In this document: positions 28,239 through 37,764 of the stretch, in pieces
How positions within the stretch are numbered: the stretch's first letter is position 1
Layout: the number at the start of each line of letters is the position of its first letter
DNA from: an uncultured Sulfitobacter sp.
GTDB lineage: Bacteria > Pseudomonadota > Alphaproteobacteria > Rhodobacterales > Rhodobacteraceae
DNA length: 64,000 nucleotides
Direction: 5' to 3'
Assembly: GCF_947500075.1 (NCBI RefSeq)
Contig: NZ_CANMQS010000001.1
Coordinates: forward strand, 930,001 to 994,000
Notes under the pieces: model-generated
Database searches by the model: none
Told to the model about the DNA's origin: nothing
The model's input: only the letters and a program-made list of their open reading frames with translations
Program-made: the position numbers and the translations under genes

Positions 28239-29987
28239 TCAGTCAGGGTCGGTATAGGGATCATCCTGATGGAGATCACGCAGGCCAATCGCAGTTTCCT
28301 GCGCCTTGGACAAGGACCACCTGACACGTGTGGCATAGTTGAACGTCGTGCCGGACAACACGATCTGCTGTGCCGCGCGGGGCTTCAGACGGTTGTTCTC
28401 CAGATAAACCCCCGGCTCCAAACGCAAATCATGCGCACCATCGTGGCGGAACACCCAAATCTCTCCACTGCGCAGCGCCATCGACACCGCCGCACCGCCC
28501 AGATCAATGGTCGCATCCACATCCGGGTGCAGATGAAACCGGATGTCAAATCCCAGCCCCTGCAACTTCCCATCGTCCAGCGCGCGGTCAAACCGGCGCT
28601 TGTCGGGCTCTTCCATGGCCAGCAGCATGTCTTCCCCCGCCAGCCCCCGCCCGTCCTGCGTCAACTCCAGCCGCCGCGCGTGGGTGATCCCGTGGGAGGC
28701 CAGATACCCGTCATGCCCCCCCTGAAAACAAATCCCGTCAGATACGGGCGCGATTTCAACCGGCACATGCACCGGCCCCTCGATCAGGGCTTCTTCGCCG
28801 GTGTAGCGATCCGGGTCTGCCAGCCGCGCGCTTGACCGGTTCCCCAGACAGAGTGTCGAATGCGACGGCGTCGCGCGCCCTGCCCGCCGCCAGTCCAGCC
28901 CAAAAGCCGCCCCCGATCCGCAGTTCACAATCAACGGCCGCCGCCCCGAGGTCAGCTCAAACGCCAGAGTGGAGGCATGGGCATTGGACGATCCCGCACC
29001 CTTGGGTGGCGGATCGGCATCAATAATCACCGACGTGCGCCCCGCCGACAGCCGCGCAAACCCCATCGCCAGCCCATCTGGCTGCAACGTCTTCACCTTG
29101 GAAGCTGCCAAAGCGTGATCCAGCCAGCCTTCAACCCCGCGCCCGCCGCCGTGAAACCGCGCAAGCCCGCCGTCTGCGTGACGCAAGCTGCGCAGCGTCG
29201 GGGCAATCCGCTGAATGGCGTCCAGATGCGGCTTGGGCGTGCCCCTGCCCGCATCACTCAACGCCGCCGCCGCCCAAGTGAGAAGCGTGAACACCGCCAG
29301 CAACTCCTCCGGATTGCGCGTCGGCACGCCACCCTGCGCATCAATCTGCGTGGCACATTCCTTCGCCAGCGCCTGAATCGCCGGTTCGGCCAAAGCCTCC
29401 TGCCCCTCCAGCGCCAATCCCGCATAGATCAGCCCGGTCAACGCCTCAAACCGGGGCAACCCCGGCGCCGCCGCTTTCCAGCGCCGCGACAGAAACACCG
29501 TCTGCTGCTCAAGCGAGCGGTAGAACGCCCTGCTGTCTTCTGATTCGACCCCGCGCAGCGCAAAAATCGCATGGTTGATCCACCGGATCAGCCGCCGCCC
29601 CGTCAGGTTCGGCGTCCACCCCGGCCCGCTGCCCTGACCAAACGCGTCAATCCAGCCCCAGACCCAGGCCTGTGCCGCCTCCCGCGCTGCCGTGTCCCCC
29701 ACCGCCGCCAGATCATCCATCCAGGCAAAGCCGTGCAGTTCCGCAGCATAGGCCGCATTGGGCACATCCACCTCCCACAGGGTCTTGCCCGGTGCATTGA
29801 TCAGCGTGCCCGCAAACAGGTAATTCCCGGCAATCAACTGCCGCCCCCGCGCAAACGATCCAATCGTGCGCGGTTCTGGTGAGGACACGAACCCTTTGAC
29901 ATGCGCCCGCGTGCGGACCGCAGCACGGGCGTGCCACAGATCAAGAAGCCGCGCGCTGCGCGTTTTCAGTCTGGCCATAGATGTCAT
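28239..29987 (-). CDS. Heparinase II/III family protein
   Basis: A 582-residue protein without an obvious signal peptide. The N-terminal two thirds are alpha-helical toroid-like (NYLFAGTLINAPGKTLWEV, WTPNLTGRRLIRWINH); the C-terminal beta-sandwich includes LVNCGSGAAFG, SHSTLCLGNRSSARL and LELTQDGRGLAGEDML. This family sits between rsmB and purH in many Rhodobacterales. Whether it degrades a uronic-acid polysaccharide, and where, is unknown. A second ATG nine bases downstream (29978) is an equally possible start. Confidence 0.85.
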   Translation of the reverse strand: MTSMARLKTRSARLLDLWHARAAVRTRAHVKGFVSSPEPRTIGSFARGRQLIAGNYLFAGTLINAPGKTLWEVDVPNAAYAAELHGFAWMDDLAAVGDTAAREAAQAWVWGWIDAFGQGSGPGWTPNLTGRRLIRWINHAIFALRGVESEDSRAFYRSLEQQTVFLSRRWKAAAPGLPRFEALTGLIYAGLALEGQEALAEPAIQALAKECATQIDAQGGVPTRNPEELLAVFTLLTWAAAALSDAGRGTPKPHLDAIQRIAPTLRSLRHADGGLARFHGGGRGVEGWLDHALAASKVKTLQPDGLAMGFARLSAGRTSVIIDADPPPKGAGSSNAHASTLAFELTSGRRPLIVNCGSGAAFGLDWRRAGRATPSHSTLCLGNRSSARLADPDRYTGEEALIEGPVHVPVEIAPVSDGICFQGGHDGYLASHGITHARRLELTQDGRGLAGEDMLLAMEEPDKRRFDRALDDGKLQGLGFDIRFHLHPDVDATIDLGGAAVSMALRSGEIWVFRHDGAHDLRLEPGVYLENNRLKPRAAQQIVLSGTTFNYATRVRWSLSKAQETAIGLRDLHQDDPYTDPD

Positions 29988-30090
29988 TCGTCGCTGCCCT
30001 TGACGCTCTGCCGGCGTTTCCCGGTCAGTCTACCCCGCCTGCGCCAGCGAGTCACCGTCTTTCATCACACCGCCAATTGGCACCGCAAAA

Positions 30091-31359
30091 TCACCCCGCC
30101 TTGCGCAGCACCGCGATATAGAATCCATCCATACCGCCCCGGTCCGCCCAATAGTCAGGCCGCAGGCGCAAACCGCCCTCTTCGCTGCGCCATGCCGGGT
30201 CCACACCGGGCAGATCCACCGCCTCCACCGTCATATCGCTGTGCCGCACCAAGGCTTCATCCACCTGCACTTCACCTTCATCGGGCAACAGGCTGCACGT
30301 GCAAAACACCATCCGCCCACCGGGCTTCAGCAAGGTCCAGGCATGATCCAGCAGCTCCGTCTGCAACCCGATCAACGCGCCGAACTCATCCCCGTTCTTG
30401 GCAAAAGGCAAATCGGGATGCCGCCGGATCGTGCCCGTCGCCGAACAGGGCGCGTCCAGCAGGATCGCGTCATAGAGCCCGTCAACCGCCCGCGCATCCG
30501 TCACCTTCAGATCCGCCTTGAGCCCGGTGCGCTTCAAATTCTCACGCACCCGCGCCATCCGCCCCTCGGACGTATCGACCGCCGTGACCTCCGCACCCGC
30601 CGCCGCCATCTGCAAGGTCTTGCCGCCCGGCGCGGCACACAGGTCCAGCACCTTCTCGCCCTTCATCGGGGCCAGCATCCGCACCGGCAAAGCCGCCGCC
30701 GCATCCTGCACCCACCAGTCACCGGCATCATACCCCGGCAAGGCCGACACCTGCCCCGCCTGCTCCAACCTGACCGACCCCGTCGGCAGCAAAACACCGC
30801 CCACAGCCTCCGCCAGTGCCGCCGCATCCCCCTTCGCCGTCAGATCCAGCGGCGCGCCCGCAAAATGCGCCTGCTCCATCGCGACCATCGCCTCCGGCCC
30901 CCAGGCCGCCACCAGCGGCCCGCGCAGCCATTTGGGCAGCCTCGGGGCGCGCAGCACCTCCCAGGCCTCCGGCCCCTGGGCGGCTATCTTGCGCAACACC
31001 GCATTCACCAGACCCTTGAGGTGTCCCAGCTTGCGGTGCTGGGACACCAGTGTGACCATCGCATTGACCACCCCATGGGCCGCGCCACCCTGACACAATT
31101 CCACCGTGCCCAGCCGCAGCACATTGCGCACCGTCAGCGGTGGGTATTTCTTGAGATGCTTCTGCAACAGGCGATCCGCCCGCTCCATCCCGCGCAGCGT
31201 CTCCATCGCCAGCCTCTGCGCCCTTGCCCGATCCTCCGGGGGCAGCTTGTCCAGCGCACCCCCCGCCAGCAACTCCGACATCAGACGCGGCGCATCGCCA
31301 GTGATCTGATCCAGCAACCAAACGGCGGATTTACGAGCCTGTACGCCGGTATCGGCCAT
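30091..31359 (-). CDS. rsmB: RsmB/NOP-family RNA (cytosine-C5) methyltransferase
   Basis: A 422-residue SAM-dependent methyltransferase for 16S rRNA. An N-terminal NusB-like RNA-binding domain (1-135) precedes the catalytic domain with SAM motif VLDLCAAPGGKTLQ, motif IV DAPCSATGTIRRHPD (release Cys) and motif VI VFCTCSLLPDEGE (nucleophile Cys). The start at 31359 follows AAAGGA. The other reading, another member of the NOP2/Sun group, cannot be fully excluded, so the exact target base is inferred. Confidence 0.9.
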   Translation of the reverse strand: MADTGVQARKSAVWLLDQITGDAPRLMSELLAGGALDKLPPEDRARAQRLAMETLRGMERADRLLQKHLKKYPPLTVRNVLRLGTVELCQGGAAHGVVNAMVTLVSQHRKLGHLKGLVNAVLRKIAAQGPEAWEVLRAPRLPKWLRGPLVAAWGPEAMVAMEQAHFAGAPLDLTAKGDAAALAEAVGGVLLPTGSVRLEQAGQVSALPGYDAGDWWVQDAAAALPVRMLAPMKGEKVLDLCAAPGGKTLQMAAAGAEVTAVDTSEGRMARVRENLKRTGLKADLKVTDARAVDGLYDAILLDAPCSATGTIRRHPDLPFAKNGDEFGALIGLQTELLDHAWTLLKPGGRMVFCTCSLLPDEGEVQVDEALVRHSDMTVEAVDLPGVDPAWRSEEGGLRLRPDYWADRGGMDGFYIAVLRKAG

Positions 31360-31432
31360 GGGGAAGTCCTTTGGGTTGTTTCGCAACCTATCCGGCGTAT
31401 ATCAAAGCCATCACCCGCTCAAGAGGACAGAT

Positions 31433-31624
31433 ATGACCGACGACGCCACGCCAGACGCCCCCCGTGACCTGCCCCCCGCAGCACAACGCGCCCTGGCCGA
31501 AGCGGCAGAGCGACGCAAAAAGGCGGCAGAGCTGACCCTGCCCCCTGAAAAAGGCGGGCGCGACGGGCCTGAGCCTGTCCGCTACGGCGATTGGGAAAAG
31601 AAAGGGATCGCGGTCGACTTCTGA
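31433..31624 (+). CDS. DUF1674 / SdhAF4-like small protein
   Basis: A 63-residue protein with the C-terminal family signature GPEPVRYGDWEKKGIAVDF. DUF1674 includes the SDHAF4/Sdh8 assembly factors that protect flavinylated succinate dehydrogenase. The N-terminal part is a charged helix (ALAEAAERRKKAAELT). A GAGGACAG box precedes the ATG. No sdh gene is adjacent, so the assignment rests on the C-terminal motif alone. Confidence 0.82.
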   Translation: MTDDATPDAPRDLPPAAQRALAEAAERRKKAAELTLPPEKGGRDGPEPVRYGDWEKKGIAVDF

Positions 31625-31642
31625 CCGCTGGCCGCACCGCGC

Positions 31643-31996
31643 TCAGCGGAGCCGGAAATCCGCCGATTGACCTGCACCGCGATCCGATGTGATGCGCACC
31701 CGGCCGCCGTTGGCTTTCACTTCCTGACAGTTATACCCCAGATCATCGCCGCCCCACTCCAGGCTGCGGCACAGATAGCCGTCTTTCCACTGCCACTTGC
31801 CACTGACCGACCAGGCCGCGCCCTTGCCCGAAATCTCGCCATTGGGGCTGACCTGCAATCTCACGAGAGGCCGCGTCAGGGTCTTGCCACTCACCAGCGC
31901 CACGAAATCCTCCCGGCTTTCGACCTTCTGAAAATCCGCAAACGCAGGGGCGGCGCAGACAACTGCGGCACAAATCGTCGTGATCATTGCTTTCAT
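31643..31996 (-). CDS. Small secreted protein of unknown function
   Basis: A 117-residue protein with a clear signal peptide (MKAMITTICAAVVCAAPAFA), leaving a mature domain of about 97 residues: FVALVSGKTLTRPLVRLQVS, then the beta-rich GAAWSVSGKWQWKDGYLCRS and two cysteines that could form a disulfide (LCRSLEW, YNCQEV). Such proteins are sometimes labelled dihydrodipicolinate reductase in databases, probably through neighbourhood with dapB, but there is no Rossmann motif here. It is probably periplasmic. Confidence 0.75.
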   Translation of the reverse strand: MKAMITTICAAVVCAAPAFADFQKVESREDFVALVSGKTLTRPLVRLQVSPNGEISGKGAAWSVSGKWQWKDGYLCRSLEWGGDDLGYNCQEVKANGGRVRITSDRGAGQSADFRLR

Positions 31997-32051
31997 GGCG
32001 CACCTTTTTCGTCGCAGTGATGAGAGACATACGCGCAATGACAGGAATTGG

Positions 32052-32090
32052 TTTCATCTCAGTGTAAAAAATTCACACGAATGGATGAAA
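32052..32090. terminator. Two-tier dyad between dapB and the secreted-protein gene
   Basis: Outer arms TTTCATC (32052-32058) and GATGAAA (32084-32090) enclose inner arms GTGT/ACAC around an AT-rich centre. It lies seven bases after the dapB stop and could end that transcript or act as an operator for the secreted-protein gene; there is no long T-run outside the stem. Confidence 0.4.
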
Positions 32091-32096
32091 AACCAC

Positions 32097-32915
32097 TCAA
32101 TCCCCGGCCAGCCCGAGCACATCCAGCATGTCATACTGCCCCGGCGCACGCCCCTGCCCCCAAAGTGCGGCCTTCAACGCGCCGCGCGCGAATACGGTCC
32201 GGTCAGATGCGATATGGCGCAGAACGATCCGCTCCCCTGCGGCTGCGAACATCACGTCATGCTCTCCGATGATGTCCCCGCCGCGAATGGCCGTGAACCC
32301 GATGTCGCCCCGCTTGCGTGCCCCGGTGATCCCGTCGCGCCCCCGGTCGGACACATCGCTCAACCGTACACCGCGCCCCTCCGCCGCAGCCTCGCCCAGC
32401 ATCAGGGCGGTGCCCGATGGCGCATCCACCTTCTGGTTGTGATGTCCTTCGATGATCTCGATGTCGTAATCGTCATCCAGTGCCGCCGCCACACGCCTGG
32501 TCAATTGCGTCAACAGGTTCACGCCAAGGCTCATGTTGCCCGCCCGCACGATCACCGTCTCCCGCGCCGGTCCCGCCAGCGTGCCGATATCGGCTTGCGT
32601 CATGCCGGTGGTGCCGATCACATGCACGGCACCTGCCTGCGCGGCAATCGGCGCAAAGGCGCAGGTCGCGGCAGGCGCGGTGAAATCTATCACAGCCTGT
32701 GCGCCGGCAATTGCGGCCTGCGCGTCATCGCGCACCACCACACCCAGCGCCGCACCCCCCATCGCCTCACCCGCATCCCGGCCCACCCAGTCATGGCCCC
32801 TGCGCTCCAGCACGCCATGCAGATGCAGCCGCTCCGACGCGATCACCTGCGCGATCAGCATCTGACCCATCCGGCCCGATCCGCCTGTAATGGTAACGCC
32901 CACTGTCTGTGCCAT
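32097..32915 (-). CDS. dapB: 4-hydroxy-tetrahydrodipicolinate reductase
   Basis: A 272-residue enzyme of the diaminopimelate/lysine pathway. The NAD(P)-binding motif is [13 protein letters not shown] near the N-terminus; [19 protein letters not shown] and the catalytic [16 protein letters not shown] segment (paired His and Lys) follow. The start at 32915 has an AGGAG box seven bases upstream. A 183-residue in-frame upstream extension overlaps rbfA on the other strand and is rejected. dapB is divergent from rbfA. Confidence 0.96.
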   Translation of the reverse strand: MAQTVGVTITGGSGRMGQMLIAQVIASERLHLHGVLERRGHDWVGRDAGEAMGGAALGVVVRDDAQAAIAGAQAVIDFTAPAATCAFAPIAAQAGAVHVIGTTGMTQADIGTLAGPARETVIVRAGNMSLGVNLLTQLTRRVAAALDDDYDIEIIEGHHNQKVDAPSGTALMLGEAAAEGRGVRLSDVSDRGRDGITGARKRGDIGFTAIRGGDIIGEHDVMFAAAGERIVLRHIASDRTVFARGALKAALWGQGRAPGQYDMLDVLGLAGD

Positions 32916-33005
32916 GTCCTGCTCCTCGTCCGGCCTGCGTTGCGCGCAGGTGTAGCCCGCGCAGCCCCCATTGGCAAAGCCGTTGCGATTGCCTAAATGG
33001 ACGGC

Positions 33006-33422
33006 ATGGCAAAGAACAAGTTTCATGACGGCCCCGGCCCCTCCCAGCGACAGCTGCGCGTGGGCGAAACCATCCGCCGGGCCCTGTCCGAGGTGCTCGC
33101 GCGCGGCGATGTGCACGACCCTGACCTGAACCGCATGTCCATCACCGTGGGCGAAGTGCGCGCCTCCCCCGATCTCAAGATCGCCACCGCCTATGTGCTG
33201 CCCCTGGGCGGCGAGGGCCAGGACGAAGTGCTGCAACTGCTCGCCCGCAACAAAGGCGAACTCCGGCGGATGCTGTCCAAGAAACTCACCCTGAAATTCG
33301 CGCCCGACCTGCGCTTCCGTCTGGATGAAACCTTCGACCAGATGGACGACACCCGCCGCATGCTGTCCGAAGAACGGGTGCAGCGCGACGCGCAAGCCCG
33401 CGATGAGGTGCCCGAGGAATGA
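33006..33422 (+). CDS. rbfA: Ribosome-binding factor A
   Basis: A 138-residue KH-fold protein needed for late 30S maturation and cold adaptation. Family segments [41 protein letters not shown] and [20 protein letters not shown] are present. An ATG nine bases upstream is an alternative start. The following gene overlaps by ATGA. In many bacteria rbfA is followed directly by truB; here a glycosidase and an enoyl-CoA hydratase intervene. Confidence 0.95.
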   Translation: MAKNKFHDGPGPSQRQLRVGETIRRALSEVLARGDVHDPDLNRMSITVGEVRASPDLKIATAYVLPLGGEGQDEVLQLLARNKGELRRMLSKKLTLKFAPDLRFRLDETFDQMDDTRRMLSEERVQRDAQARDEVPEE

Positions 33423-34159
33423 AACCGCTCGCCGCCCTCCCGGTGGCGATGGTCTTTGCCACATCCACCATGGCCGCCGACTGCCGCGTCGACACGTTCG
33501 AGGGCAATCCCTACACCATCTGCGAGGTCGACATGACCCGCGACCGCCTCTCGCTCTTTCTCAACAATGACGCGGGAGAAACCTACGGCTACTTCAGCAC
33601 CATCGACAACGCACTGGCGGCGCAGGGCCAGCGCCTCGGCTTTGCCATGAACGCCGGCATGTACCACGAAGACCGCACGCCTGTGGGCCTCTACATCGAA
33701 AACGGCGTGGAAGTGCAGCGCCTGATCACCTCCGAAGGCCCCGGCAACTTCGGCCTGCTGCCCAACGGTGTGCTCTGCCTGCGCACAGGCCGTGCGGATG
33801 TGATCGAAACCAGCCGCTACGCCGCCGAACAACCTGCCTGCACCTCCGCCACCCAATCGGGTCCAATGCTCGTCATTGGCGGTGCCCTGCACCCCCGCTT
33901 CCTGCCCGACAGCACCTCGCGTTTCATCCGCAACGGCGTCGGCACCAGCGCGGATGGCACCCGCGCGACCTTTGTCATCTCCAACACAACCGTGAACTTC
34001 GACAGCTTCGGACGGCTCTTTCGCGACCACCTTGGCATCGACAACGCGCTCTACTTCGACGGCAAGGTCTCCCGCATCCGCGCGCCCGATCTGGGCCGCG
34101 ACGATGCGGGCTGGACCCGCCTTGGCCCGATCATCGGCGTGGTGGAACCGGCGCAGTAA
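33419..34159 (+). CDS. Phosphodiester glycosidase family protein (NAGPA/DUF2233-like), secreted
   Basis: A 246-residue exported protein with a signal peptide (about 1-19, ending TMA-A). The core has the NAGPA-domain pattern [44 protein letters not shown] and [14 protein letters not shown]. Related enzymes uncover N-acetylglucosamine from phosphodiesters; bacterial substrates are mostly unknown and may be exopolysaccharide or cell-envelope sugars. It is coupled to rbfA by a four-base overlap, a conserved arrangement in Rhodobacterales, although no functional link is obvious. Confidence 0.85.
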   Translation: MKPLAALPVAMVFATSTMAADCRVDTFEGNPYTICEVDMTRDRLSLFLNNDAGETYGYFSTIDNALAAQGQRLGFAMNAGMYHEDRTPVGLYIENGVEVQRLITSEGPGNFGLLPNGVLCLRTGRADVIETSRYAAEQPACTSATQSGPMLVIGGALHPRFLPDSTSRFIRNGVGTSADGTRATFVISNTTVNFDSFGRLFRDHLGIDNALYFDGKVSRIRAPDLGRDDAGWTRLGPIIGVVEPAQ

Positions 34160-34330
34160 GGCGGCCTTGGTGGGGTCGAACCAAAAAGCAAGCGACTTGC
34201 CTGCCTGCTGCCGAAAACCCTATGGTGGGGCGGCTGATGGGGACGTAATGCACCCGCACAATCCATCTGCCAAACTCTGCTTTGACGGCCCCTGACAACG
34301 CGCAGAAAGTCGTTTTTTGGCAGAGGTTCC
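34160..34330. repeat. Degenerate dispersed repeat, copy 1
   Basis: A 199-bp gene-free gap (34160-34358) between the glycosidase and the enoyl-CoA hydratase. On the minus strand it contains CCGTCAAAGCAGAGTTTGGC and, further on, TTCGACCCCACCAAGG; close copies of both segments occur at 39355-39445. The two segments lie in opposite order in the two copies. It looks like remains of an old repeat or mobile element; no intact open frame or terminal repeat is visible. Confidence 0.4.
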
Positions 34331-34358
34331 TCGACCACTGCAACAGGGAGAGCCTGAC

Positions 34359-35150
34359 ATGAACACGCGCATTGAAAAGGACGGGCCGGTCTGGACCGTG
34401 ATCCACGCCCGCCCCGAGGCGCGAAATGCCATGACCCCCGAAAATGCCGCAGCGTTCTATGAGGCGTTCCAAGCCTTTGACGCAGATGACACCGCCCGCG
34501 TTGCTGTGTTCTGGGGCGAAGGCGGCGCCTTTTGCGCCGGGTGGGACCTGAAACATGCGGCTTCCCTTGCGGGGGCAGAGGCGCTCGAACCCTATGACTT
34601 TCCGCCCGACGCAGCCCCGCCGATGGCGCCCATGGGCCCCAGTCGGCTGGAAGTCTCCAAGCCGGTGATTGCAGCCGTTTCGGGACCTGCCGTGGCGGGC
34701 GGCATGGAACTGGCGTTGTGGTGCGATATCCGGGTGATGGAAGAGACCGCCTTCATGGGGATCTATTGCCGCCGCTGGGGCGTGCCGCTGATCGACGGCG
34801 GCACGGTGCGGTTGCCCCGCCTTGTCGGGGAAGGCCGTGCGATGGACCTGATCCTGACCGGCCGCCGTGTGGATGCGGAGGAAGCCCTGCGGATCGGCCT
34901 GTGCGAATACGTGGTGCCCGCAGGCAACGCACGCGCCCGGGCCGAAGCGCTGGCCCATGACATTGCGCGCTTCCCCCAGAACTGCATGCGGGCGGACCGA
35001 CGGTCCGTGCAGGCCCAGCACGGGTTGCCGCTGCGCGATGCCTTGCGACAGGAGTGGCAAGGCAGCAAGGGCGAAGTCGCTCGCGGTATCGAAGGCGCCA
35101 GCCGCTTTGCCGGTGGCAAGGGCCGTGGCGGTGATTTCAGCGACATCTGA
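34359..35150 (+). CDS. Enoyl-CoA hydratase/isomerase family protein
   Basis: A 263-residue crotonase. The acyl-CoA and oxyanion-hole segments are [12 protein letters not shown] and [20 protein letters not shown]. The Glu corresponding to Glu144 of rat hydratase is present (MELALWCD), but the Glu164 position is occupied by Cys/Arg in [17 protein letters not shown]. That pattern defines a distinct subgroup whose reaction is not certain to be hydration. A GGGAG box lies before the ATG. It interrupts the rbfA-to-truB order, next to a degenerate repeat, consistent with insertion. Confidence 0.85.
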   Translation: MNTRIEKDGPVWTVIHARPEARNAMTPENAAAFYEAFQAFDADDTARVAVFWGEGGAFCAGWDLKHAASLAGAEALEPYDFPPDAAPPMAPMGPSRLEVSKPVIAAVSGPAVAGGMELALWCDIRVMEETAFMGIYCRRWGVPLIDGGTVRLPRLVGEGRAMDLILTGRRVDAEEALRIGLCEYVVPAGNARARAEALAHDIARFPQNCMRADRRSVQAQHGLPLRDALRQEWQGSKGEVARGIEGASRFAGGKGRGGDFSDI

Positions 35151-35298
35151 TCTGGATCGCGGGCCGGTCCGGCGGCTGCCTTGGGCAAATCAACCGCAAA
35201 GCGCCAAAGCCATTGCACACCCGCTCATCTTTGATAGGACCGCGCGGAACCGCGCGGGATACATTCGTAACCGCGCGCCAGCGCATGAGGGCACATCC
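35151..35298. promoter_or_regulatory. truB leader with tandem CCGCGCGG palindromes
   Basis: Two copies of the 8-bp palindrome CCGCGCGG (35240-35247 and 35250-35257) separated by AA, with a related CCGCGCG at 35271. They could form small hairpins in the truB leader. No clear promoter boxes were seen. Confidence 0.3.
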
Positions 35299-36213
35299 AT
35301 GGGACGTAAACGCAAGGGCCGCGACATTTCCGGCTGGCTGGTGGTCGACAAACCCGCCGGGCTGACCTCCACCGCCGTGGTCAACAAGGTCCGTTGGGCC
35401 TTTGATGCCAGAAAAGCCGGCCATGCGGGCACGCTTGATCCCGATGCCACCGGCGTGCTCGCCATCGCGCTGGGGGAAGCGACCAAGACCGTGCCTTTCA
35501 TCACCGACGCGATGAAAGCCTATACCTTTATTATCCGTCTGGGGCAGGCCACCAACACCGATGATGCCGAAGGCGAAATCATCGCCACCTCCGACGCGCG
35601 CCCTGACGATGAAGCGATCAAGGACGCGCTGGCGGCGTTCATCGGTGACATCGAACAGGTGCCGCCGCAGTTTTCCGCCGTGAAGATCGACGGCGAACGC
35701 GCCTACAAGAAAGCCCGCGAGGGGGAGGAAATGACCCTCGCCGCGCGCCCGCTCTTTGTAGAGAGCCTTCTGCTCACCGACCGGCCCGACGCCGATCACG
35801 TGGCGCTTGAGATGGTCTGCGGCAAAGGCGGCTACGTGCGCTCCATCGCCCGCGATCTGGGGGCGGCGCTCGGCTGTCACGCCCATGTCCGCCACCTGCG
35901 CCGCATCTGGTCCGGGCCCTTTGACGCGGAGGAGGGTCTGACCCTCGAACAGATCGACGCGCTGGCCAGAACGCCCGACCTTGATGCCCATCTGCGCCCG
36001 CTGGAAGAGGGCCTTGCCGATCTGCCCCAGGTCACCGCCACCGCAGAAGGCGCCAGCCGCCTGCGCAACGGCAACCCCGGCATGGTGATCGCCAGTGACC
36101 TGGACTACGGCGATGAATGCTGGGCGTCTTTTGAAGGACAGGCCGTGGCCGTGGGCCGCTTCAAGGCCGGAGAGCTGCATCCCAGCCGGGTGTTTGTGCG
36201 CGCCGACCCCTAA
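35299..36213 (+). CDS. truB: tRNA pseudouridine(55) synthase
   Basis: A 304-residue enzyme that makes pseudouridine 55 in tRNA. Family motifs are [13 protein letters not shown], the catalytic [14 protein letters not shown] with Asp near residue 49, the tyrosine segment KAYTF, and [16 protein letters not shown]. The start at 35299 has a GAGGGC box. An in-frame upstream extension overlaps the enoyl-CoA hydratase gene and is rejected. A composite terminator follows the gene. Confidence 0.96.
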   Translation: MGRKRKGRDISGWLVVDKPAGLTSTAVVNKVRWAFDARKAGHAGTLDPDATGVLAIALGEATKTVPFITDAMKAYTFIIRLGQATNTDDAEGEIIATSDARPDDEAIKDALAAFIGDIEQVPPQFSAVKIDGERAYKKAREGEEMTLAARPLFVESLLLTDRPDADHVALEMVCGKGGYVRSIARDLGAALGCHAHVRHLRRIWSGPFDAEEGLTLEQIDALARTPDLDAHLRPLEEGLADLPQVTATAEGASRLRNGNPGMVIASDLDYGDECWASFEGQAVAVGRFKAGELHPSRVFVRADP

Positions 36214-36248
36214 AACCCCCAGCGTCGCGCGGGTGGAGAGGCACCGCC

Positions 36249-36304
36249 GCCTCGGGGGGCGGCGGGATGAGGGTCCTCGGACCCTCATACTCCCGAGGTT
36301 TTTT
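36249..36304 (+). terminator. Composite terminator after truB
   Basis: An outer stem CCTCGGG (36249-36255) with CCCGAGG (36291-36297) encloses an inner perfect hairpin TGAGGGTCC-TC-GGACCCTCA (36267-36286), followed by seven T (36298-36304). The inner hairpin resembles in plan the dispersed element at 4168 and 15938. Confidence 0.8.
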
Positions 36305-36573
36305 GAACCATTTGGAAGCATGAGAATCGCGATGGACCCGCAATTAGGGATCATTTGGTCTATAATTTGTTTCAATGCACCACCCCTGCCCGCCGGGAAT
36401 GTTACAAAATGACATCTGCCTCACGCGGGTGGCATTGATCCGGGTCGATTGTTTCAGGAATGACGCCTTGGCGCGCGGGCGCGCTCATCCCTGCGTGAGC
36501 CCTCTGTTGCGGGGCGGAAATCCCTCCCATCTTGGATGCAGCAGACACGCACCCTCAACAGGAGACACACCAG
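36305..36573. other. Intergenic region after truB, no gene seen
   Basis: This 269-bp stretch, with the terminator before it, forms a 360-bp gap without a gene. It is locally AT-rich around 36340-36380 and contains TATAAT at 36361-36366, but no matching -35 box at the right distance. The end carries the CAGGAG ribosome binding site of the next gene. Confidence 0.4.
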
Positions 36574-37062
36574 ATGACACGCACTCTCATGACCCTTCTC
36601 AGCGCCGGCGCGCTTGCAACAGTGGCCTTTGACGCCTTTGGTCAGGGCCTCAGCCCGCTGCTGGGATATGCAAAACTCGCCCCCGTGGGGCTGGCCAGCG
36701 CCACGTTGAAGCAGGTCTTTGGCGCAGCACCTTCCGGGGCCGGCTATCTTGTGCACACGCTCACCGGTCTGATCGCCTATACGCTGGGGTACTTCCTGAT
36801 CGCCCGCCCGGTCCAGCGCGCCCTTCTGCCAAATCTGCACTGGTCAATCACCGCTGCGGTCTATGGCATCGCCCTCTGGGTCTTTGCGCTGTTCGTCATG
36901 GCGCATCTGGTGGCGGGCATGCCTGCCTTCCTCGGCTTCACCGGCATCACCTGGGTGGCCCTTGTGGGGCACGTGATCTTTGCCCTGGTCGCGGCAGCCG
37001 TGATCGAAAGCCAGAAACTGGTGTTTGATCTGCCCCGCCGCCGCGCGATTGCACTGGGCTGA
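36574..37062 (+). CDS. Hypothetical inner-membrane protein
   Basis: A 162-residue protein with four predicted membrane helices (about 1-22, 58-78, 90-115 and 122-148) and a short basic C-terminus (LPRRRAIAL). The second helix is preceded by SGAGYLVHTLTGL. I do not recognise a characterised family. A CAGGAG box lies 10 bases before the ATG, and the gene has its own strong terminator 17 bases after the stop, so it is a single-gene unit. Confidence 0.75.
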   Translation: MTRTLMTLLSAGALATVAFDAFGQGLSPLLGYAKLAPVGLASATLKQVFGAAPSGAGYLVHTLTGLIAYTLGYFLIARPVQRALLPNLHWSITAAVYGIALWVFALFVMAHLVAGMPAFLGFTGITWVALVGHVIFALVAAAVIESQKLVFDLPRRRAIALG

Positions 37063-37079
37063 CCCCACCGCACCCCGAA

Positions 37080-37111
37080 CCGCCGCCTTTCCCCCCGAAG
37101 GCGGCGGTTTT
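37080..37111 (+). terminator. Rho-independent terminator
   Basis: Perfect 10-bp stem CCGCCGCCTT (37080-37089) and AAGGCGGCGG (37098-37107), eight-base loop, then TTTTCG. It ends the membrane-protein transcript. Confidence 0.9.
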
Positions 37112-37148
37112 CGTTTGCATGCGCCGCGCCACGATGCCACCAGAACGC

Positions 37149-37667
37149 ATGATCACCCGGCACCATACCGCAGGGCAGACCGCCTCTGCCGCGCTTTACT
37201 CAGACTGCGAGGCCTATCGCTACAGCCTGACCCGCACCTGGGATGCGGCTGGTCCGCTGATCAACTTTGTCATGCTCAACCCCTCCACTGCCACGGAGGA
37301 ACGCAATGACCCGACCATTGAGCGATGTGAGCGCCGCGCCCGTGCGCTTGAGGCTGGCGGGTTCGAGATCACCAACCTTTTTGCCTTTCGCGCCACCGAT
37401 CCCCGCGACCTGCGGCGCGCGGCAGCCCCCACCGGGCCGGACAACGACGCGGTGCTGACCGCAGCCGCCGCCCGCGCCACCCGGATCATCGCCGCCTGGG
37501 GCGTGCACGGCGCGCATCTGAACCGCGCCGCAGAAGTGACCGCGCTGCTGGCCCAAAGCCCCACGCCGCTCTACCATCTGGGCCTGACCAAACACGGCCA
37601 CCCGCGCCACCCGCTCTACCTGCCCTACAGCCAGCACCCTCTGCCCTGGCGGGTTAACCAAGCTTAA
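37149..37667 (+). CDS. DUF1643 family protein
   Basis: A 172-residue protein with the family pattern RYSLTRTWD, FVMLNPSTATEERNDPTIERCE, FEITNLFAFRATDP and GPDNDAVL, and a C-terminal HLGLTKHGHPRHPLYLPY. DUF1643 is widespread and uncharacterised; conserved Asn, His and Asp residues suggest an enzyme, possibly nucleic-acid related. The ATG at 37149 lacks a clear ribosome binding site, and one at 37134 is possible. The gene ends about 100 bp before the RTX protein gene. Confidence 0.82.
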   Translation: MITRHHTAGQTASAALYSDCEAYRYSLTRTWDAAGPLINFVMLNPSTATEERNDPTIERCERRARALEAGGFEITNLFAFRATDPRDLRRAAAPTGPDNDAVLTAAAARATRIIAAWGVHGAHLNRAAEVTALLAQSPTPLYHLGLTKHGHPRHPLYLPYSQHPLPWRVNQA

Positions 37668-37764
37668 CCAGTTTACCCAAATCCCTTTGCGCACACGGCG
37701 GCCCTGTGCCCAAATACCGAAGGCAGAGTGCGCGCGGCACTCCCTTTCGCAAAGGTGTCGGAAC

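Noticed and set aside
31643..31996. Dihydrodipicolinate reductase annotation for the small secreted protein
   Set aside because: It has a signal peptide, is only 117 residues and has no nucleotide-binding motif; the true dapB is the adjacent gene.
32916..33464. 183-residue N-terminal extension of dapB
   Set aside because: It is antisense to rbfA, has no recognisable domain, and the ATG at 32915 has a good AGGAG box and gives normal DapB length.
34867..35298. 144-residue N-terminal extension of truB
   Set aside because: It overlaps the enoyl-CoA hydratase gene in another frame; the ATG at 35299 begins the conserved TruB sequence.
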